The notes: a model not told the origin generated them from the letters alone. Counted from the stretch's first letter, positions 15,611-24,114 are shown. The stretch is DNA of 32,388 nucleotides from Leptolyngbyaceae cyanobacterium C42_A2020_001 (GCA_015272515.1 JACYLN010000084.1:1-32388); one strand, 5' to 3'. Made by a program: numbers and translations.

Positions 15611-15751
15611 ACCGGCCAGTGGAAAGGCAACGATGGTGGAACCTATTACCTACCCAAAATTGCTAATAAGGTTTTCCCTAACTACTGCCGGGTTAATAGG
15701 CGGCATATCTTCCGTGTACTACCAGGACAACGAGTTTGCAAGAGCTTCTGA
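15586..15751 (+). pseudogene. Remnant of a secreted-protein domain gene
   Basis: Downstream of the duplication one frame reads GVQLPPARN then LTGQWKGNDGGTYYL then PKIANKVF, ending at the TGA at 15749-15751. The G-W-NDGGTYYLRQ(I/V)GN pattern is one I associate from memory with a small secreted domain found in bacteria. Here the expected continuation after GN is lost and no start codon or signal peptide is in frame without stops. I read it as a decayed piece of the gene whose 5' end survives at 15350-15547. This rests on one short motif and is tentative. Confidence 0.4.
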
Positions 15752-15865
15752 TTTTGTAATTGCACAGCGATTGCAATCAGTTGTACAGCGATCGCCCCCA
15801 ACGAGTCGAGCCGTAAGCAATCAGACCCAAACTCAATTTCTACAACCCAAAAAAGGAGTATTCCA

Positions 15866-16942
15866 ATGGCTAGCGACATTAAATTGAACGGTAATGGAGT
15901 TTTAGTAGAAGGAACGGATGTCACGTTTGATCGAGGTGCTGAACAAAGTTCGATCGCTCTCAATTTGAAGAATCCCAAAGGTTTCTGGCACATTTCGGGA
16001 CCTCGCTCCTACGAACCGAATAACCCGCTTTCTATTTTTTGGCACAATAACACTCAGTTTAGCGGTCCCTTTCTGTCGGTGACTACGAATGGAAATGTGG
16101 GCATCGGCACCAACAACCCAGTACGATCGCTGCACGTGGAAGGCAACGAAATTCACAGTAGCGGCGGTGGAGCAGGATTTTCTTTCAGCGATCGTGCCAA
16201 GCCCGGATTTGTAGACAACCCTACAAAGGGTGAACGCTGGGTTTGGTACGCACAGGATGGAGATGCTCGTCTCTGGTCAGGTGAAGATGTGCTGACAGTC
16301 AAGGAGGAAGGTGACACTTGGCGAACGGTATTCAAAGGCAGGCTTCTGGTTGAACAGGGTATTGACGTTCACGGTAGTTTGAGTGCAAAGCGTCTGAGCG
16401 GCAAAGTCGGTTTATTTTCAGGGCAGGAGATGTCGGAACTCGGAGAAACCGAAAAAGTCGTAGGCATTCAGCTCTATACACAGGCTCTCCAAATGCATGC
16501 TGCGCTGACACACGCCCCAAAACATCTTGCACTCTTTCATGACTTCGACAAGTCCACAACAAAGGATGTGTTAGTCATCAACCGTAAAAACGGTTACACA
16601 CAAGGCATTCGCATCGAAAGCGATGTTCAGGTTACAGGAAAATTAACCCAAGCTTCCTCGATCGCGCTGAAGGAAAATGTTGCCGAGCTTTCAGGTCAAG
16701 AAGCAATAGCGACATTACAAGGGTTGAATGCAGTCAAATACAACTACAAAGCCGATGAACAGAAACAGCAGCATATTGGATTTATTGCCGAAGATGTGCC
16801 TGATTTAGTCGCTAGTGCAGAGCGCGATCGCCTTAGCCCGATGGATATTGTGGCAGTGTTAGCCAAAGCCATGCAAGAACAGCAGAAGATGCTTGCAGAA
16901 TTGGCAGCAGAAGTGAGCGCCTTAAGAGGGCAAGGCAGTTAG
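15866..16942 (+). CDS. Tail-fibre-like protein with C-terminal S74-type chaperone domain
   Basis: A 358-residue protein with AAGGAG 8 nt before the ATG. The motif NGNVGIGTNNP (75-85) followed by LHVEG is the glycine-rich signature of fibre or spike stems. A beta-rich middle follows. The C-terminus (about 262-345) resembles the intramolecular chaperone/peptidase S74 domain: SSIALKENV, then ALQGLNAVKYNYK-like strands, then HIGFIAEDVPDLV and a terminal helix with MDIVAVLAKAMQEQQ. The usual catalytic Ser is Ser264 and Lys is Lys269, but the Asp after Ser is replaced by Ser265, so self-cleavage may be altered. Such domains trimerise the fibre and then cut themselves off. No phage genes or signal peptide are nearby, so the role is unknown; stand-alone homologues are common. 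Confidence 0.75.
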   Translation: MASDIKLNGNGVLVEGTDVTFDRGAEQSSIALNLKNPKGFWHISGPRSYEPNNPLSIFWHNNTQFSGPFLSVTTNGNVGIGTNNPVRSLHVEGNEIHSSGGGAGFSFSDRAKPGFVDNPTKGERWVWYAQDGDARLWSGEDVLTVKEEGDTWRTVFKGRLLVEQGIDVHGSLSAKRLSGKVGLFSGQEMSELGETEKVVGIQLYTQALQMHAALTHAPKHLALFHDFDKSTTKDVLVINRKNGYTQGIRIESDVQVTGKLTQASSIALKENVAELSGQEAIATLQGLNAVKYNYKADEQKQQHIGFIAEDVPDLVASAERDRLSPMDIVAVLAKAMQEQQKMLAELAAEVSALRGQGS

Positions 16943-16958
16943 CGCTCACGCTGTCAGT

Positions 16959-17001
16959 GCCAAGATTCAACTGGATTGAGATCAACAGCTTGAATCTTGG
17001 C
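16959..17001. repeat. Perfect 12-bp inverted repeat between two accessory genes
   Basis: GCCAAGATTCAA (16959-16970) is the exact reverse complement of TTGAATCTTGGC (16990-17001), with a 19-nt loop. It lies 16 bp after the tail-fibre-like gene and 61 bp before the LGFP-like gene. The plus strand lacks a T-tract (an A-tract follows), so an RNA-processing or stabilising hairpin is more likely than an intrinsic terminator. Confidence 0.65.
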
Positions 17002-17062
17002 AAAAAATCCAAATCTCGACTTTTGCCTAAAATCACCCTTCCAATATCAACCGGAGAAGATA

Positions 17063-17995
17063 ATGGCTAGCGTTCAATTAGCAAAAACCTTGAGCGATCT
17101 TGGGACAAATTCGGTACGAGAGTTGTTCAACCGCACAGGTTCCTCTGAACAATCCGTGTTTAAGCAAGCCCAAATTGCGGCAATTGGTTCCTTTTACCTG
17201 AAAACAGGCGGCATCAAAGGTCCACTGGGATTACCTGTGAGCAATGTTAAATTTACTGGACAGACAGCCGTTCGTCGCTTTGCGGGAGGGCAAATTGCCT
17301 ATCAAGCCAGCGACCCGAAAGGAGAAAAGCAGCTAGCTGTTCGGATCAATTACCTGGGATTCCGCTGCTTGAAAGAATCCAACTGGGATCAAAGTACGGG
17401 TTCCGATGAGCCATACTTCTTGATTGGAGCTGTGGCTACAAACGGCTCGAAAGTTGTGCGTCGTGCCTATAGCAGTATCAACACAAACAGCGTTCGAACT
17501 GAAGTTACAGACATCGCAACGGTAGGAATCAGCGGCAACAGAGACAATTTCACGCCACCTATTGTCCTGGGTGTCGCTGCAATGGAACACGATCTGGGCA
17601 GTAAAGATGAGGCGGAGAAGAAAGTCAGAAAGGTGCTAGAAGAGGCTGAAGAGAAGGTTGATAAATTAGCTCAAGCAGTTGGACCTTTTTTGGGTATTCC
17701 CGTAGGTAACCATGTGATGCCAGATTGGATGCGCGACATTTACATTGGGTGGTTGCCCGAATGGGGAGTGGCATTGCTGGGGTTGGGTGACGATGAAATT
17801 GGTCAAAATTCTAAGTTGTTGTTTGACTACAACCCAGAAATCACTCAATGGCAAGCACCAGCCATCATCGGCAAGCATGGAGACAATGATTACAATTTTG
17901 TTCTTCCGGTTGATGGAGGCAAAGAGGGAAAATATGAGCTTTTCTTTCTGATTGATCTCTTTACGCTGAGCCAAGAGATTCAGCCACGCGCTTAG
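17063..17995 (+). CDS. LGFP-repeat-like protein of unknown function
   Basis: A 310-residue protein from ATG 17063, which has CCGGAGAA about 5 nt upstream. An upstream TTG at 16997 lies inside the hairpin and is rejected. Residues about 46-80 (YLKTGGIKGPLGLPVSN then RRFAGGQIAYQ) resemble an LGFP repeat, a module in cell-wall-associated proteins. Next comes FRCLKES with GSDEPYFLIGAV (113-124), a C-x(n)-GSDEPY pattern I have seen in uncharacterised bacterial proteins. A charged coiled-coil (about 178-205) precedes a C-terminal domain with MPDWMRDIYIGWLPEWG. There is no signal peptide. Its N-terminus and leader (GGAG..ATGGCTAGCG) resemble those of the tail-fibre-like gene upstream, so the two may be expressed together. 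Confidence 0.6.
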   Translation: MASVQLAKTLSDLGTNSVRELFNRTGSSEQSVFKQAQIAAIGSFYLKTGGIKGPLGLPVSNVKFTGQTAVRRFAGGQIAYQASDPKGEKQLAVRINYLGFRCLKESNWDQSTGSDEPYFLIGAVATNGSKVVRRAYSSINTNSVRTEVTDIATVGISGNRDNFTPPIVLGVAAMEHDLGSKDEAEKKVRKVLEEAEEKVDKLAQAVGPFLGIPVGNHVMPDWMRDIYIGWLPEWGVALLGLGDDEIGQNSKLLFDYNPEITQWQAPAIIGKHGDNDYNFVLPVDGGKEGKYELFFLIDLFTLSQEIQPRA

Positions 17996-18106
17996 TTTGT
18001 TAGAAATCAATCCATGCATAAACAGCAGACCTGACACGTGGAAGAGTTTGAGACGAAAGCGTAATCCAATAAGAAACATTGGAAAACGATGAATAGGAGT
18101 TTGACC

Positions 18107-18793
18107 ATGACTGAGATCGAGATTTATAGTGCTGCATTGTGCCCCTTTGCCCATCGATCGCGCTTAACGTTACTCGAAAAAGGCGTTCCCTTTCAACTGA
18201 TCGAAATTGATTTGCAAAATAAACCTGCAAACTTCAGAGATATTTCTCCCTATGGCAAAGTGCCTGTGCTTAAGCATGGCGACCAGCGAGTCTGGGAATC
18301 TGCCCTGATTAATGAATACCTGGAGGAAGTATTCCCCAATCCTTCGCTGTTACCCAAATCACCAATTCAGCGTGCCCACGCGCGAATCTGGATTAATTTT
18401 GCCGATACCCGACTATTTGCCGCATCCGGTAAACTGCTCTACGGTAGCCCAGATCCGCAACAACAAACAGCAGCAGCCAAGGAACTGATTGAGCATTTGC
18501 AATTTATTGAACAGGAAGGACTACGAAAACTATCTGACAATGGTCCCTATTGGTTAGGAACAGAGATTAGTCTGGTTGATTTCACTTACTATCCCCTGTT
18601 TGAGCAATGGGCAGTGCTAGAGCATTTCCGAGGTGTGAAATTCCCAACGCAACTCGATCGCCTCAAACAGTGGTGCGACACAATGGCAAACCATGAATCG
18701 GTGCGGGTGATCGCTCACTCTCCAGAGTTTTATATCGAGCATTATGCACGGTTGGCTCAACGACTAGCTACACCTGCCACAAACAAAATATAA
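18107..18793 (+). CDS. Glutathione S-transferase family protein (cysteine type)
   Basis: A 228-residue two-domain GST-fold protein. The thioredoxin-like N-terminal domain has LCPFAHRSRL with Cys12, the omega/glutaredoxin-like catalytic cysteine, then SPYGKVPVLKHGDQRVWES (cis-Pro and the Glu-Ser glutathione gamma-glutamyl site). The helical C-terminal domain ends near residue 215. Cysteine GSTs act in thiol transfer, dehydroascorbate reduction or deglutathionylation; which one is not evident. The start at 18107 is preferred over the ATG at 18089 because ATAGGAGT lies about 8 nt upstream. It is cytoplasmic. Confidence 0.87.
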   Translation: MTEIEIYSAALCPFAHRSRLTLLEKGVPFQLIEIDLQNKPANFRDISPYGKVPVLKHGDQRVWESALINEYLEEVFPNPSLLPKSPIQRAHARIWINFADTRLFAASGKLLYGSPDPQQQTAAAKELIEHLQFIEQEGLRKLSDNGPYWLGTEISLVDFTYYPLFEQWAVLEHFRGVKFPTQLDRLKQWCDTMANHESVRVIAHSPEFYIEHYARLAQRLATPATNKI

Positions 18794-18915
18794 ATGAAGC
18801 CAGCGTTTAACCCGGTTGGTGCTAGCGTTGCTGGAGGGGCGGGACTAGAATTGCTAAGTTTCATAATTCAATCTAGTCAACGAGGTGACTGGATTGCACA
18901 AGAAGGAGAGTGGCG

Positions 18916-19461
18916 ATGAAAAAAGTAGCGGTATTTGGTAATACTGGAGGCGGTAAATCCACTCTAAGCAGAAAGTTATCGGAAATCACTGGTTTGCCAC
19001 TTTACATTCTGGACAAGATTCAATACCAAGCAGGGGGCACGGAGGTTTCATCCGAAGACTATAAGCGCGCCCATCAGCAAATTTTAGATGCTGATCGATG
19101 GATTATTGATGGGTTCGGTTGTATGGAAACTCTCTGGCTACGGCTTGACGAAGCGGATACTTTAGTTTTTGTGGATCTACCGCTATATGTGCACTTCTGG
19201 TGGGTGACCAAGCGATTCATCACAGGTTACTTTAACCCGCCAGCAGGCTGGCCTGAAAAAAGCCCCATCTTAAAGAGTTCGCTGACGAGCTACCGCGTGC
19301 TTTGGTTATGCCACAAACGCTTAACCCCAAAATATCGGGAGTATATTGAGCAGGCGGAAAAGCACAAACGGGTTTATCACATCAGATCAACTCAACAGAT
19401 TGGACAATTTTTTGACTTGATTGAAAAAGAGTCTTACTTCAAAGATGATGCGTCTGGTTAG
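18916..19461 (+). CDS. P-loop kinase-like ATPase (adenylate kinase/topology-modulation type)
   Basis: A 181-residue P-loop protein with GNTGGGKST (Walker A) at 8-16, followed by LPLYILDKIQY and WIIDGFGCMETLW, an arrangement of small nucleotide kinase-like proteins sometimes annotated FlaR or adenylate kinase. The FVDLP segment near 89-93 gives a Walker B-like strand. A basic, aromatic-rich middle (HFWWVTKRFITGYFNPP) and a C-terminal helical region complete it. The substrate is unknown. The ATG at 18916 is preceded by AAGGAG at 9 nt. It is neither in an obvious operon nor membrane bound. Confidence 0.8.
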   Translation: MKKVAVFGNTGGGKSTLSRKLSEITGLPLYILDKIQYQAGGTEVSSEDYKRAHQQILDADRWIIDGFGCMETLWLRLDEADTLVFVDLPLYVHFWWVTKRFITGYFNPPAGWPEKSPILKSSLTSYRVLWLCHKRLTPKYREYIEQAEKHKRVYHIRSTQQIGQFFDLIEKESYFKDDASG

Positions 19462-19471
19462 GACAATGAAT

Positions 19472-19561
19472 AATTAAAAATGTAAAATTCAAAATGTCAA
19501 ATTAAAGGCGGCAAAGTCTGATTGGAAACCATTTTGAACTTTTAATTTTTCATTTTTAATT
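19472..19561. repeat. AT-rich foldback repeat between two genes
   Basis: The left arm (AATTAAAAATGTAAAATTC then AAAATG, 19472-19496) is an imperfect reverse complement of the right arm (CATTTTGAAC..TTTTTCATTTTTAATT, 19530-19561). The loop is about 33 nt. AT-rich foldbacks of this type are scattered in filamentous cyanobacterial genomes. It could act as a terminator for the P-loop gene. Confidence 0.55.
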
Positions 19562-19615
19562 TGTTCTCATTCCTAGCTATCAGGTTTGTTCTGCTTGATA
19601 ATCTCTGGGTTGGTA

Positions 19616-20110
19616 ATGAATTTACACACGAACCATTTGAATCTACGTCCCTGCCAGATGAGCGATCTCAATGTTGTACATCAGCTATGGACTGAGGTTC
19701 ATGTCAGACGCTTTCTTTTCGACGATCGCCCAATCACTTTGGCAGAAGCGCGATCGTTCCTGGAAACAAGCATAGATAACTTCGCAAATCACGGCTATGG
19801 AATTTGGCTCTTTTTTGAACATCACAATGACCGAATTGCAGGATTTACAGGGTTACTACATGCCTCACCAGAGGCACTAAGTCTGATCTTTGGTACCCAG
19901 CCTCATCTTTGGGGACGGGGCTATGCCAGGGAAGCTGCCGCTGCCGTTCTGGATTATGCATTCAACGTACTGGAATTGAAGACAGTTGTGGCAGATGTGG
20001 ATGAACCCAATCAAGCCTCGATCCGAGTGCTTGAGGCTTTGGGAATGACTCAAACTGGAAGCGCGATCGCCAACGAACGTCCACTACTTTACTACAAAAT
20101 CCAGATTTAA
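19616..20110 (+). CDS. GNAT family N-acetyltransferase (RimJ/RimL type)
   Basis: A 164-residue acetyltransferase starting MNLHTNHLNLRPCQMSDL, the classical N-terminal strand and helix of RimJ/RimL-like GNATs. WGRGYAREAAAAV carries the acetyl-CoA pyrophosphate loop, followed by VVADVDEPNQASIRVLEALGM, the conserved NxxSxxxxxxxGM element. It probably acetylates a small amine or a protein N-terminus; the substrate is unknown. The ATG at 19616 was chosen over the non-ATG start at 19586 because it places the first strand correctly. Confidence 0.87.
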   Translation: MNLHTNHLNLRPCQMSDLNVVHQLWTEVHVRRFLFDDRPITLAEARSFLETSIDNFANHGYGIWLFFEHHNDRIAGFTGLLHASPEALSLIFGTQPHLWGRGYAREAAAAVLDYAFNVLELKTVVADVDEPNQASIRVLEALGMTQTGSAIANERPLLYYKIQI

Positions 20111-20172
20111 TGACGACCGCATTCTGTCTTTGCTCTGCCTCTAATCTCATTTGAATAAGAAGAATCTTGATT

Positions 20173-20622
20173 ATGAAAGAATTAACTTCTAATCATTTCA
20201 ACACCGCTGAAAAATCTAATCAGCCACTCACCGAAGTGGTTGTAATACGTCCAGAAGCGGAAATCTTAACTCGACAAAACTTACCCTATTTTGTTGGTGT
20301 CTCTGCCAACACAGCGGGTGCCAAGAAAATCTCCATGAGTATTGCTGTGATTCCTCCTGGGGCATCTGCCGAGCCGCATTTTCACCCCAATCATGAGACG
20401 GCGATATATCTGATTCAGGGGCAGGTTGAAACTCGTTATGGTAAGGGACTCAAACAAAGTGTGGTTATGGAAGCAGGCGATTTTATGTTTGTCCCACCGG
20501 GGGTGCTCCACCAACCCCGCAACTTGAGTGCAACTGAACCCGTGTATGCCCTGGTTGCTCGTAATGATGCTAACGAGCAAGAGACTACCGTACTCTACGA
20601 TCCAACATCGGAGGAACTATGA
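20173..20622 (+). CDS. Cupin-domain protein
   Basis: A 149-residue cupin. Motif 1 is PHFHPNHETAIYLIQG (His, His, Glu metal ligands) and motif 2 is GDFMFVPPGVLHQPRN with the last His ligand. The four metal ligands are present, so metal binding is expected. The enzyme or sensor role is not evident. The ATG at 20173 is taken in preference to a TTG at 20167. Its stop overlaps the next gene's start by 4 bp (ATGA), so expression is coupled with the DUF924 gene. Confidence 0.87.
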   Translation: MKELTSNHFNTAEKSNQPLTEVVVIRPEAEILTRQNLPYFVGVSANTAGAKKISMSIAVIPPGASAEPHFHPNHETAIYLIQGQVETRYGKGLKQSVVMEAGDFMFVPPGVLHQPRNLSATEPVYALVARNDANEQETTVLYDPTSEEL

Positions 20623-21290
20623 CATCTCACACAAATTACACCTTCCCGACCTCCGCTCAAGAGGTGCTTCAGTTCTGGTTTCCCATTCCGCCAGATTGTG
20701 ATCAGGCGACGTTAGTCCGGCAGTGGCGGCGGTGGTTTCAGGGGGCTGCTAATGAGGAAATCAGCGATCGCTTTGCCCCCCTGCTGGAACAGGCAATCCG
20801 AGGGGAATTAGATGATTGGGCAAGTGAACCGCGATCGCGCTTGGCATTGATCATTGTGCTGGATCAGTTTCCTCGATCAATCTATCGTGGCACCGTTCAA
20901 GCATTTGCTCAAGACTCAAAAGCTTGCCAGTTAGCATTAGAAGGAATTGCAGTGGGACACTATGCCGCCCTGGCAACACCGTGGGAAAAAACCTTCTTCG
21001 CTCTACCACTGGGGCATTCTGAGGATCTCCAAAATCTAGAGCGAGCGGTGAAACTGACGGCTGACTTGTTATTGGAAACGATACCAGAACATCATGAACT
21101 GCTGGAGTTTTCCGCAGAGCAAGCCCGTCGCCATCAAGATATCATTGCTCGGTTTGGTCGTCATCCCCATCGCAACGAGGTATTGGGACGTAAATCGACT
21201 CCTGAAGAAGTGGAATATCTAACCCATGGAGAACTGGTACATCAACGTCCTTTTCCACCTCACCTACTGCGACTGCTCTCCAATGTTTGA
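20619..21290 (+). CDS. DUF924 family protein
   Basis: A 223-residue all-helical protein with the family landmarks VLQFWF at the start, LALIIVLDQFPRSIYRG in the middle, and DIIARFGRHPHRNEVLGR near the end. The family is widespread and has a tetratricopeptide-like helical fold, but no activity is established. It overlaps the cupin stop codon by 4 bp, which suggests translational coupling, so a shared pathway with the cupin is a reasonable inference. It is cytoplasmic. Confidence 0.9.
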   Translation: MTSHTNYTFPTSAQEVLQFWFPIPPDCDQATLVRQWRRWFQGAANEEISDRFAPLLEQAIRGELDDWASEPRSRLALIIVLDQFPRSIYRGTVQAFAQDSKACQLALEGIAVGHYAALATPWEKTFFALPLGHSEDLQNLERAVKLTADLLLETIPEHHELLEFSAEQARRHQDIIARFGRHPHRNEVLGRKSTPEEVEYLTHGELVHQRPFPPHLLRLLSNV

Positions 21291-21320
21291 GATCGCTTAA
21301 TCAATTTTGAGAAAAATTTG

Positions 21321-21893
21321 ATGCTATTAAACAGCAAGAAGTCATCAATGATAACCACTGAAGAAGCAATTACGATACACCGGGCAACGGCAACCGATGC
21401 AGCAGTTCTGGCTGAATTAGGGAGGCGTACCATGCGACAGACATATGGCGCTAGCTTTGCCATCAAAGAAATTGATCACGTCGCCGAGCAGAGATTTAAC
21501 TTGAAACGGCTAACTGCTGAACTTTCAAACCCGCAAGTTCTATACCTTATGGCTACAGTAAACCAGCAGCCTTGCGGTTATGCAAAGCTTGAGCCAACCT
21601 CTACTCCGGACGCAATCCCTGGGTTGCACCCACTTGAACTAGTGCATTTGTACGTGGATTCCCAGTGGATTGGTAGAGGCGCTGGAGCAAAGCTGATGCA
21701 AACGGCACTAGAATTTGCCACAAGTAATGGGTTTGCGACATGCTGGTTGCGGGTTTTGGAAAGTAATAACCGTGCGATCGCATTCTACCGCCGCTGGGGG
21801 TTTGTAGAGGTTGGGAGCGATCGTTATCCAGCAGGTGAAACTTCTGTAACTGTTCTGCTGATGATGCGATCCTCTGTTGACACAACTACCTGA
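21321..21893 (+). CDS. GNAT family N-acetyltransferase
   Basis: A 190-residue acetyltransferase. YGASFAIKEID and YLMATVNQQPCGYAKLEP lead to LVHLYVDSQWIGRGAGAKLM, the acetyl-CoA loop (R/Q-x-x-G-x-G/A type), then CWLRVLESNNRAIAFYRRWG, the conserved N-x(n)-A-x-x-F/Y-Y element, and ending MMRSS. The ATG at 21348 is a possible alternative start that removes nine residues. The substrate is unknown. It is 30 bp after the DUF924 gene and on the same strand, so co-transcription is likely. Confidence 0.85.
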   Translation: MLLNSKKSSMITTEEAITIHRATATDAAVLAELGRRTMRQTYGASFAIKEIDHVAEQRFNLKRLTAELSNPQVLYLMATVNQQPCGYAKLEPTSTPDAIPGLHPLELVHLYVDSQWIGRGAGAKLMQTALEFATSNGFATCWLRVLESNNRAIAFYRRWGFVEVGSDRYPAGETSVTVLLMMRSSVDTTT

Positions 21894-21940
21894 ATATGTG
21901 ACCCCATCTATTGCAATACCTTTAGTCATTGGAGAATGTT

Positions 21941-23281
21941 ATGACTCGTTTTCTTCTGGGAACTATTCCCATCATTGGTCATGTTAGCCCAGCCGTGCCG
22001 ATTGTGCGGGAACTAATTAACCGTGGGCATGAAGTGGGCTGGTACACGGGACAGGCGTTTCAAGCCAAAGTGGAAGCAACAGGAGCGCGATTTTTCCCGA
22101 TTCGTCGCTGGATGGATTACTCTGACATGAACAATGTTCCATCTGAGCTGATGGATCAACGGGCAGTGTCTGAGGGCGTACAACGGCTGAAGTTTGATTT
22201 GAAGACCTTTTTTATTGATCCAGCCGTGGGACAGGTACAAGATTTGTCCGATATCCTCTATGAGTTTCCAGTCGATATTTTGCTAGCAGACTCGATGTTT
22301 TTGGGCATGTCGTGGCTGGCAGAGCAAAAACAGCTTCCCTGGGCAGAATTTGATTCGTCTGCGATCGCCATCAGCAGTCCAGATACGGCTCCATTTGGCT
22401 TGGGCTTACAACCCAGCAACACCCTATTTCGGTGTTTGCGAAATCGAGGGTTAAGCTGGTTTTTTGAGCGAACGGTGCTGCGAGAGTTGCGAGAGTACAC
22501 CAACGAGGTGCGATCGCAGGTTGGATTACCACCCAGCCCGGTGTATTTCTTTGACCGGGTATCTCCCTTTCTGCATCTGGCTGCTACAGTTCCAGAGTTT
22601 GAATATCCCCGTCGCAATTTGCCACCGCAGATTCATTTCATTGGACCGTTGCTGTCTGCTCCCACTGCCGAATTTGCTCCTCCTGCCTGGTGGGATGAAC
22701 TGAACGGTCATCAGCCAGTTGTGCATGTGACGCAGGGAACGATTGCCACAAATCCCACTGAGTTGTTGATGCCCACTATACAGGCATTGGCACAGGAAGA
22801 TGTGTTAGTGGTGGCAACCACTGGAGGGGTACCACTGGAGGCTTTGAAACTGGATGATTTACCCGCCAATGTCCGGCTGGAACCCTTTATTCCCCATGCT
22901 CATTTATTGCCACACGTAGATGTGATGGTGTCCAATGGTGGCTATAACGGCGTGCAAATGGCTCTGGCAAATGGGGTACCTTTGGTGGTTGCTGGACAAA
23001 CAGAAGAGAAACCAGAGATTGCCGCGCGGGTTGAATGGGCAAAAGTGGGAATCAATTTAAGGACTGGAAAACCAACTCCTGCACAAATTAAACGAGCTGT
23101 GAAAACTCTGCTAACAGACTCAAGTTATCGTACTCGCATCAAGCAGTTTCAAACCAAGATTCAACAGTATGATGCACCCACGATCGCAGCAGAACTACTG
23201 GAACAATTAGCAGAGACAAAACAACCTATCTCACGAGTCAACCCAATCAGCAATGCGATCGTCAACAGTTTAGTACCTTAA
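21941..23281 (+). CDS. GT1 (MGT/UGT-like) glycosyltransferase
   Basis: A 446-residue GT-B enzyme of the macrolide/UGT-like group. The N-terminal domain begins FLLGTIPIIGHVSPAVPIV, with the acceptor-side GHV.P motif. The C-terminal donor region is HVTQGTIA, then LEPFIPHAHLLPHVDVMVSN followed by GGYNGVQMALANGVPL and AGQTEEKPEIAARV. The usual HGG is replaced by NGG and the usual donor D/E-Q by a TEEK context, as in one known bacterial subgroup. It would glycosylate a small lipophilic acceptor such as a carotenoid or macrolide; the acceptor is not known. GGAGA lies 6 nt before the chosen ATG. Confidence 0.85.
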   Translation: MTRFLLGTIPIIGHVSPAVPIVRELINRGHEVGWYTGQAFQAKVEATGARFFPIRRWMDYSDMNNVPSELMDQRAVSEGVQRLKFDLKTFFIDPAVGQVQDLSDILYEFPVDILLADSMFLGMSWLAEQKQLPWAEFDSSAIAISSPDTAPFGLGLQPSNTLFRCLRNRGLSWFFERTVLRELREYTNEVRSQVGLPPSPVYFFDRVSPFLHLAATVPEFEYPRRNLPPQIHFIGPLLSAPTAEFAPPAWWDELNGHQPVVHVTQGTIATNPTELLMPTIQALAQEDVLVVATTGGVPLEALKLDDLPANVRLEPFIPHAHLLPHVDVMVSNGGYNGVQMALANGVPLVVAGQTEEKPEIAARVEWAKVGINLRTGKPTPAQIKRAVKTLLTDSSYRTRIKQFQTKIQQYDAPTIAAELLEQLAETKQPISRVNPISNAIVNSLVP

Positions 23282-23306
23282 GGATCGTGGATTAAATAAC
23301 TCCAGA

Positions 23307-23369
23307 AACCTCACCCCGCCTGCGGCACCTCTCTCCGAGTCAGAGAGGGGCAGGGGGAGAGGTGAGTTT
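23307..23369. terminator. C/G-rich foldback after the GT1 gene
   Basis: AAACCTCACC at 23307-23316 pairs with GGTGAGTTT at 23361-23369, and CCTCTCTCC with AGAGAGGGG inside it, making a strong hairpin about 26 bp after the glycosyltransferase stop. The right end reads GTTTAACTG, with a weak T-tract. A dispersed cyanobacterial repeat used as a terminator is likely. Confidence 0.5.
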
Positions 23370-23484
23370 AACTGAAAAACTCGATGTTATTAAATTCATA
23401 TTCCTAAGCGTTGCATTCACCAGACTGAGATAACTTTGCATCCAATTCACTGAAAAAGAACAGTATGACAAAGGAGAAAAATAA

Positions 23485-24114
23485 ATGAACGTCATTATTT
23501 TTGGAGCAAGTAGAGGCGTGGGTCGTTGCCTGCTTGAGCAGTCTCTCGCGCAGAACTATCATGTTACAGCGGCAGTTCGAAATCCCGCGACAATACAGAT
23601 TAATCACGAACGACTGCGCGTTCTGCCCTGCGATGTACTCAACGCAGCTTCGGTGAATCAAGCACTTGCGGGGCAAGATGTGGTGTTCTGCACCTTAGGA
23701 ACCGATGCCAAAGGTCCAATAACATTGTATTCAGCAGGTGCCCGTAACATTGTGCAAGGGATGCAAGCAAATCACGCACGTCGACTTATTTTTCTATCAA
23801 ACTTTGGCATACTCAATGAAACCGCGCAAGATTTTCAAGGAGCAGCACTTCTATTTCTTGTCAGACGGTTTATTCATCATACGCTAGCTGATCATCGCCG
23901 TGCGTTGGAGGAGATTCGGAGATATGCCCCAGAGTGGATCGTCGTGCGTCCTCTGGCATTAAACAATGGACCGTTGACTGGTCACTATCGCGTAGCTGTT
24001 GACGACCTTCCAGCCAAAGGTACACACATTGCACGGGCGGATGTTGCTGATTTCATGATACGACAGGCAACCAGTGATGATTATCTGTACAGAGTTCCAG
24101 CGATCGCCTATTAA
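23485..24114 (+). CDS. NAD(P)-binding oxidoreductase-like protein (atypical SDR)
   Basis: A 209-residue Rossmann-fold protein. The N-terminus MNVIIFGASRGVGR carries the GASRGVG dinucleotide motif, and VTAAVRNP, DVLNAASVNQAL and VVFCTLGTD follow as in NAD(P)-binding atypical SDRs that bind NADP. The LIFLSNFG and IVVRPLALNNG segments agree. No complete Ser-Tyr-Lys triad is visible, so it may be a reductase of the NmrA/flavin-reductase group or a binding protein without classical SDR chemistry. The ATG is preceded by AAAGGAGA at 8 nt. It stands alone between a foldback and the YARHG gene. Confidence 0.85.
   Translation: MNVIIFGASRGVGRCLLEQSLAQNYHVTAAVRNPATIQINHERLRVLPCDVLNAASVNQALAGQDVVFCTLGTDAKGPITLYSAGARNIVQGMQANHARRLIFLSNFGILNETAQDFQGAALLFLVRRFIHHTLADHRRALEEIRRYAPEWIVVRPLALNNGPLTGHYRVAVDDLPAKGTHIARADVADFMIRQATSDDYLYRVPAIAY

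Noticed and set aside
15582-15887. 101-codon frame (MFNFRLRETLPASG...) overlapping the remnant region and the tail-fibre start
   Set aside because: It starts within the duplication, overlaps the remnant frame and runs into the tail-fibre gene; a chance frame in decayed DNA is more likely.
15866-17995. Prophage or contractile injection system
   Set aside because: Only a fibre-like and an LGFP-like gene are present. No sheath, baseplate, capsid, integrase or terminase gene lies nearby.
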